A DNA stretch of 45,243 nucleotides from Deltaproteobacteria bacterium (GTDB lineage Bacteria > Myxococcota > XYA12-FULL-58-9 > JABJBS01): assembly GCA_018668695.1 (NCBI GenBank), contig JABJBS010000055.1, positions 1 through 45,243 of the forward strand. Reading direction: 5' to 3'. Positions within the stretch are counted from its first letter, which is position 1. Each line of letters opens with the position of its first letter. This document shows, one piece after another, positions 41,281 through 45,243 of this stretch. The position numbers were made by a program, and so were the translations under genes. The notes under the pieces were generated by a model. The model searched no databases. It was not told where the DNA came from and saw only the letters and a program-made list of their open reading frames with translations.

Positions 41281-42471
41281 TCAATCAGCTCCGCCTTCAG
41301 CACGGCGCTTGAGTTCTCGTAGCAAGAGCGTCAACTCCCGGGTGGTTTGGCCTGTAATGGAGGAGTTTTCTTCTGCTCGGCGAATTAAATAGGGAATGAC
41401 CTCACGAACCGGACCGTAAGGCACATATTTGGCTACATTATATCCTGCTTTGGCCAAGGTGTAGCTGATGTGATCACTCATTCCCAATAGCTGTGAGAAA
41501 AACACACGGTCATCACTAGGCTGCACACCTTGAGCTTTCATCAATTGTGCGAGATTTTCGTTGCTCTTCTCATTATGAGACCCTGCACAGAGCGCCGATA
41601 CCTTGATATTCTCCATCAAAAAAGCAACCGCGGCATCGTAATCGTTATCGCAAGCATCTTTGGTTGGCTGAATTGGCGATGGGTAACCTCGTTGAGCGGC
41701 CCGTTCGCGCTCCTTTTCCATATAAGCCCCTCGGACCAATTTAACGCCAAAGTGATAACCACCCTTTTGGGCCAAGGCGACTTCGCTCTTAACGAAAGCA
41801 AGCCTGTCCACACGGTACATCTGAACCGTATTAAAAACGATGGCGCGGTCCTGATTGAACTTTCGCATCATGACTCGGCTTAAGTCATCAATGGCATCTT
41901 GGACCCAGCTCTCCTCCGCATCGATAAGTACCGGGATTTGAACCTTCGCCGCTGCCGCACAAACCGCTTCTACTCGGGTAATCACCCGCTGCCACGCCGC
42001 CTGCTCGTCTTCGTTTAGCTCCGCGGCGCTGTGAACTTTCTCAAGCAGACCAAACGAGGCCAGGCCCGTGACTTTAAAAACAGCCAGCGGAATCATCTGG
42101 TTTCGGCCAGCTTCTTCCACCGTGGCTAAAATTTCCGCCACCGAGGATTCAAAATCTGCCTCGCTCGATTTCCCCTCAACCGAATAGTCCAAAATCGTCT
42201 TCACACCGAAAGAGCCGAGTGCTTCAACACATGGCCTACAGCCGGTGATGCTCTCGCCCCCGCAAAAGTGACGAAAGATCGTTCGTAAGATGATTCCCTC
42301 GACGGGAAGGCGCAGCTTGAGGGCAAACATCAGCACAGATTGGCCTAAATCAGCCAGCCACTGCACGGACAAAAGCCGGAAGAGCCAGTAGGCACGGCGT
42401 AACTCTAGGGCGCTACGCCCAGCAAAGGCCACTCGGGTGTCCTCGAAGTCCAAAATCTTTGATTCGATCAT
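41281..42471 (-). CDS. Proline dehydrogenase
   Basis: 396 residues, single-domain PRODH of the eukaryotic/Bacteroidetes-like type, not a PutA fusion. FAD and proline-site motifs are clear: FGVKTILDYSVEGK, VFKVTGLASFGLLEKV, IPVLIDAEESWVQDAID, GVKLVRGAYMEKERERA, AGSHNEKSNENLAQLM, and the C-terminal KYVPYGPVREVIPYLIRRAEEN. It oxidises L-proline to pyrroline-5-carboxylate and reduces quinone or another acceptor. No P5C dehydrogenase lies next to it. It is the first gene of a four-gene minus-strand run with the Cys-rich, TPR and ATPase genes. The ribosome site before ATG 42471 is weak. Confidence 0.92.
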   Translation of the reverse strand: MIESKILDFEDTRVAFAGRSALELRRAYWLFRLLSVQWLADLGQSVLMFALKLRLPVEGIILRTIFRHFCGGESITGCRPCVEALGSFGVKTILDYSVEGKSSEADFESSVAEILATVEEAGRNQMIPLAVFKVTGLASFGLLEKVHSAAELNEDEQAAWQRVITRVEAVCAAAAKVQIPVLIDAEESWVQDAIDDLSRVMMRKFNQDRAIVFNTVQMYRVDRLAFVKSEVALAQKGGYHFGVKLVRGAYMEKERERAAQRGYPSPIQPTKDACDNDYDAAVAFLMENIKVSALCAGSHNEKSNENLAQLMKAQGVQPSDDRVFFSQLLGMSDHISYTLAKAGYNVAKYVPYGPVREVIPYLIRRAEENSSITGQTTRELTLLLRELKRRAEGGAD

Positions 42472-42576
42472 ACTTCGGCTTTACTTCACCCAGGTATTTG
42501 AAGACAAGCCCTTGAAATGTGCTTGGTCGTCATAAACTTGAGGGTAGATTAGTATTTTTTTCCACGGAAGGGCGTC

Positions 42577-42648
42577 ATGTCATTGCCTGCAGACAGCACC
42601 AGCGGTAAGCAAGTGCCTTCACTTTTACTCTTTTCGATTGCTGAGTAA
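42577..42648 (+). CDS. Possible 23-residue leader peptide
   Basis: A short frame (MSLPADSTSGKQVPSLLLFS, then IAE) starts at an ATG with GGAAGG five bases upstream and stops at 42646-42648, nine bases before the lipoprotein ATG. Its stop codon is part of TAAGGA, the ribosome site of the lipoprotein gene, so translation of the two could be coupled. No known leader family is recognised; chance is a real alternative. Confidence 0.35.
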   Translation: MSLPADSTSGKQVPSLLLFSIAE

Positions 42649-42657
42649 GGAAAAACC

Positions 42658-43476
42658 ATGCGCTTATCTGCCCTCGTTCTAACGATTATTTCACTACTTA
42701 CCGTAGCTTGCGGTTCTGAACTCGAAGCTGTTGCCGATATTCAGTGGCGAATTAACTACGGCGACTGGACCGACGACGGTTCATCCGACGATTTTCGGGC
42801 GTGTGACAACAAGCCAGTCATCAATGCGCGCGGCATTGCTTATCCTGAAATTTTTAAAGTTCACGTTCACCTCACCGATCCTGCGGGCATCATCCCGGGC
42901 TACGAGCAGCGGGTCGAATGTGACCTGGGAATGGGAATTGGAACCTTGAGCCTGCGCGGCTTGGTTCGCCAGGCTTGGGATGTCAGCATCTCCGCTGAAG
43001 CTGAAGATGGAACAGTTCTCTATCAATACGTTGAAGACGAGGTGGATATGTCGACCCCGCAGACCTTCACGTGGGAACTTCAGGCCAAAACGAGTGAAAC
43101 ACACTTCTTTCCCAAGTTTACGGGAGCAGGCTCTGGCGGACTTGAGTGCCCGGAAGGTGTCACCACCTCGCGATGGAGCCTCTACTTGAACGACATGACT
43201 ACGCCTGCAGAAGAGGCAAGCGTGACTGGTGAAGCCGCAGCTTGTGATGCATTCAATGTTGCTGAAGAAATCATCATTCGCAATGTGCCTGTCGATCCCC
43301 AAGCCGGTGCAAACAACAGCTTTGTGCCAACGAGCTACAAGTTGGTCGTCGAGGGTATGGACGCATCGGGTGGAACCGTTTGGTGCGGACAAGAAGATAA
43401 CCGAATTTTTCGCCCCGGCGAGAACGGTAACGGAACGAACACAGATATCACTCTGACGTCGGGCGCCTGTAATTAA
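42658..43476 (+). CDS. Lipoprotein of unknown function
   Basis: 272 residues. Signal peptide with lipobox LTVAC, lipidated Cys at residue 18. The rest is predicted beta-rich with six cysteines after the lipidation site (FRACDN, RVECDLG, GLECPEG, AAACDAF, TVWCGQ, SGACN), enough for three disulfides. Phrases such as FKVHVHLTDPAGIIPG and GLVRQAWDVSISAEAEDGT look like a fibronectin- or carbohydrate-binding-type sandwich. I do not recognise a family. It lies 45 bases before the ExbB gene on the same strand, so it may be a surface partner of that energising system. Confidence 0.75.
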   Translation: MRLSALVLTIISLLTVACGSELEAVADIQWRINYGDWTDDGSSDDFRACDNKPVINARGIAYPEIFKVHVHLTDPAGIIPGYEQRVECDLGMGIGTLSLRGLVRQAWDVSISAEAEDGTVLYQYVEDEVDMSTPQTFTWELQAKTSETHFFPKFTGAGSGGLECPEGVTTSRWSLYLNDMTTPAEEASVTGEAAACDAFNVAEEIIIRNVPVDPQAGANNSFVPTSYKLVVEGMDASGGTVWCGQEDNRIFRPGENGNGTNTDITLTSGACN

Positions 43477-43521
43477 CTTTAAGCCGCAGCCCACAGGGCT
43501 GTGAACCACCGAGGCAGTATC

Positions 43522-44181
43522 ATGGAAGGTGTACAACAAGGACCACTCTTACAAGAGCAGCTCTTCGACCTATTTATCTATCTAGGCGCCGAATGGGTGC
43601 TCGAGCTTTTGGTGATTCTAAGTGTTATCTCCGTGGCCATCACCGCAGAGAGACTTTTTCATTTCCTCACCCACCGCGATGACTACGCCATGCTTCAAAC
43701 GAAGCTGGATGAGCATCTATGTGCGGGGGATCTGGATAAAGCACGTTCACTGCTTCAGAGCGGCCACTCCTACGTGGCTTCCATCTGCCTTGCAGGGCTT
43801 GACGTAATGGAGCGAGGGCCGGGCGCCGTTGAAGAAATGATGACCGGCGCCACAAAAGTTGCGAAGCTGAAGCTGGAGCGAGGCTTAGCCTTTCTGGGAA
43901 CACTTGGAAACAACGCTCCTTTCATCGGACTTTTCGGAACTGTTTTGGGTATTATGCGAGCTTTTAAAGACCTCGCCGAGAATACCACCGAGGGATCTGC
44001 TGCAGTTATGGCAGGTATCGCCGAAGCATTGGTCGCCACAGCCATCGGCCTCTTGGTCGCCCTGCCTGCAGTTGCCATCTTCAATATGTTTCAGCGCTCA
44101 ATCCGCAGACGCCTCGTACTCTGCGACGCAGTTGGACACATCGTTTTGTCGCACGCTAAGAGCGTGAAGTCGGAGAAGTAA
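43522..44181 (+). CDS. MotA/TolQ/ExbB proton-channel protein
   Basis: 219 residues from ATG 43522 (GAGG eight bases upstream; a GTG at 43501 is possible). Three membrane segments: LELLVILSVISVAITAERL, FLGTLGNNAPFIGLFGTVLGIMRAF and GIAEALVATAIGLLVALPAVAIFNMF, the last two with the family's conserved Gly/Pro/Thr pattern. It forms a pentamer that uses proton flow, with ExbD, to drive a TonB or Tol partner. The following genes are ExbD and TonB-like, so ExbB is the better reading than TolQ. Confidence 0.93.
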   Translation: MEGVQQGPLLQEQLFDLFIYLGAEWVLELLVILSVISVAITAERLFHFLTHRDDYAMLQTKLDEHLCAGDLDKARSLLQSGHSYVASICLAGLDVMERGPGAVEEMMTGATKVAKLKLERGLAFLGTLGNNAPFIGLFGTVLGIMRAFKDLAENTTEGSAAVMAGIAEALVATAIGLLVALPAVAIFNMFQRSIRRRLVLCDAVGHIVLSHAKSVKSEK

Positions 44182-44184
44182 CCC

Positions 44185-44619
44185 ATGACCGGCGGAGCAA
44201 ATCTCGATGATGACGATATCATCAGTGGTATCAATGTGACTCCTTTGGTGGACATCATGTTGGTTCTGCTCATTATCTTCATGCTCACCGCAAACATCAT
44301 CAACAACCCCGCTATCCAGGTCGATCTCCCTAAGGCATCCACCGGTGAAGCCACAGAGCCCACCACCATTGCTTTAACCCTCACGGAAAATGGTTCAATC
44401 TACCTCAATGGCGAGCTAACTACGAAGCCGGCACTGATTGCCTACCTACCCCAAGTGGCCAAAGAAGATGCAAAGGCACAGGCCCTTATCGCCGCAGACA
44501 AAGCAGTACCCCACGGGCAGGTGATCGAGCTTATCGATTTGGTCCGCCAAATGGGTGTGTACCGATTTGCTCTCAATATCGATCCCAACCAGGCACCCAT
44601 TCAAATGGGTGCACCGTGA
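44185..44619 (+). CDS. ExbD/TolR-family protein
   Basis: 144 residues. A short cytoplasmic N-terminus (DDDDIISGINVTPLVDI) leads to one membrane helix with the essential proton-carrying Asp in TPLVDIMLVLLIIFMLTAN. The periplasmic domain (IQVDLPKAST, IALTLTENGSIYLNGE, ALIAADKAVPHGQVIELIDLVRQMGV) is the ExbD fold. It starts three bases after the ExbB stop and its own TGA overlaps the GTG of the TonB gene, so all three are coupled. Confidence 0.95.
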   Translation: MTGGANLDDDDIISGINVTPLVDIMLVLLIIFMLTANIINNPAIQVDLPKASTGEATEPTTIALTLTENGSIYLNGELTTKPALIAYLPQVAKEDAKAQALIAADKAVPHGQVIELIDLVRQMGVYRFALNIDPNQAPIQMGAP

Positions 44620-45243
44620 AGCCACCCCGCGAGACCATTGTATTCCTGGTCGCTCTGCTTGTTTCATGCATCGGGCACTGGGTGCTGATTGACCGCGGAG
44701 CCTCCTACGCCCGCGCTCAGCCGCGGCCCACTTATGTACCGGTGGAGATGGCATTGGTGGAACCACCTCCCCCACCGCCGCCCGTTGAGGAAGCGCCACC
44801 GCCTGAGCCGCCCAAACCCGAAAAAGTAGAAGTCGCTGAGCTCAAGCCACCTAAAAAAGCTGAGCCACCGCCGGCCAACGAAGAGCCGCCACCCGAACCG
44901 CCTAAGCCTGATGAGCCGCCGCCCATTCCAGTCTTCGGCGTCACCATGGAGTCTGTAGTCGGTGCGGACACTGGCGCGTCCATGAGCGTGCGGGTGGGTA
45001 ATACACTTGCTAAGGCGCCCGAGGAAAAGTTTACACCGCCAGACGAAGTGAAGCCTTTTAAAGTCACTTCACGGTTCGATGTGGACCGGATGCCCCAAAC
45101 CAAGAGGCGCTGCACCATCGATTACCCTCAAGAAGCTCGAAATCTAGGCATTGAGGGAAAAGTCGTCTTGGAAGTCGAAGTGTTTGGCGACGGCTCCGTT
45201 GGCGAGGTTAAAATCATCAAAGGCCCGGGCTACGGACTCAATA
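44616..45243 (+). CDS. TonB-family protein, cut by the right edge
   Basis: At least 209 residues from GTG 44616 (GTGA overlap with the exbD stop), open to the window end. A membrane helix VFLVALLVSCIGHWVLI carries Ser17 and His21, the S-x-x-x-H spacing of the TonB anchor. A Pro/Glu/Lys-rich periplasm-spanning region follows (PPPPPPVEEAPPPEPPKPEK). The C-terminal TonB fold begins at CTIDYPQEARNLGIEGKVVL and EVEVFGDGSVGEVKIIKGPG; about 35-40 residues are missing. It should transmit ExbB-ExbD energy to outer-membrane receptors. No receptor gene is within view. Confidence 0.93.
   Translation, partial: MKPPRETIVFLVALLVSCIGHWVLIDRGASYARAQPRPTYVPVEMALVEPPPPPPPVEEAPPPEPPKPEKVEVAELKPPKKAEPPPANEEPPPEPPKPDEPPPIPVFGVTMESVVGADTGASMSVRVGNTLAKAPEEKFTPPDEVKPFKVTSRFDVDRMPQTKRRCTIDYPQEARNLGIEGKVVLEVEVFGDGSVGEVKIIKGPGYGLN

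Noticed and set aside
44732-45118. Minus-strand Gly/Ser-rich frame
   Set aside because: Antisense of the Pro-rich TonB spacer; composition is a mirror effect.

Overview
The window looks like chromosomal DNA from a Gram-negative deltaproteobacterium of the Myxococcota/Bradymonadota type. Supporting signs are a complete type II secretion operon that includes gspN, an enhancer-binding regulator with FHA domains, a two-FHA membrane protein with TPRs, an MJ0042-type zinc-ribbon/TPR membrane protein, many lipoboxes, a multi-IPT/TIG surface lipoprotein, and an ExbB-ExbD-TonB set. Base composition looks close to balanced by eye (not computed), unlike the very GC-rich cultured myxobacteria. Taxonomy is inference. 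I see no rRNA, tRNA, CRISPR array, insertion sequence, integrase or phage gene. Coding density is high: no gap exceeds 300 bases and several convergent gene pairs overlap at their stop codons.

Layout. (1) 1-10.7 kb is a mixed set of single genes: a DUF1285-like protein, a type I phosphodiesterase, a secreted protein, a divergent SfsA, a deoxynucleoside kinase, a 996-residue IPT/TIG lipoprotein, a stand-alone glycerol kinase, and a histidine kinase fused to a receiver. (2) 10.7-20.6 kb is a minus-strand run: FHA-FHA-TM-TPR protein, xseA, xseB, tlyA, zinc-ribbon/TPR membrane protein, TPR lipoprotein, LolB/DUF4292-like lipoprotein, and a long coiled-coil protein. (3) 20.7-22.3 kb holds a UDPGP-family nucleotidyltransferase and a small exported protein on the plus strand. 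(4) 22.3-38.1 kb is a minus-strand operon of fourteen genes: gspC, a small extra gene, gspD, E, F, G, H, I, J, K, L, M, N and a sigma-54 activator with two FHA-like domains. (5) 38.2-42.5 kb holds a ribbon-helix-helix protein, a possible 84-residue protein, a STAND-like ATPase, a TPR protein, a cysteine-periodic protein and proline dehydrogenase. (6) 42.6 kb to the right edge holds a possible leader peptide, a lipoprotein, and the ExbB, ExbD and TonB genes, the last cut by the window end.

The most interesting part is the secretion operon. Between gspC and gspD sits an unannotated-looking gene whose product has a signal peptide, a Lys/Pro linker and a domain that resembles the periplasmic homology region of its neighbour GspC, with the same pair of bounding cysteines. 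Upstream of gspC are a well-spaced -24/-12 (sigma-54) promoter and, about 130-150 bases before its predicted start, a perfect 19-bp inverted repeat placed like an activator site. The last gene of the operon is a sigma-54 activator, so a self-contained control loop for secretion is a reasonable hypothesis. Both FHA-like domains of that activator lack the phosphothreonine-binding arginine, whereas the FHA-TPR protein 2 kb away keeps it.

Other points worth a second look are an SfsA that has lost the E-x-K part of its nuclease-fold active site, a 15-cysteine periodic protein inside a proline dehydrogenase/TPR/ATPase gene run, and clusters of DNA palindromes in small intergenic regions.
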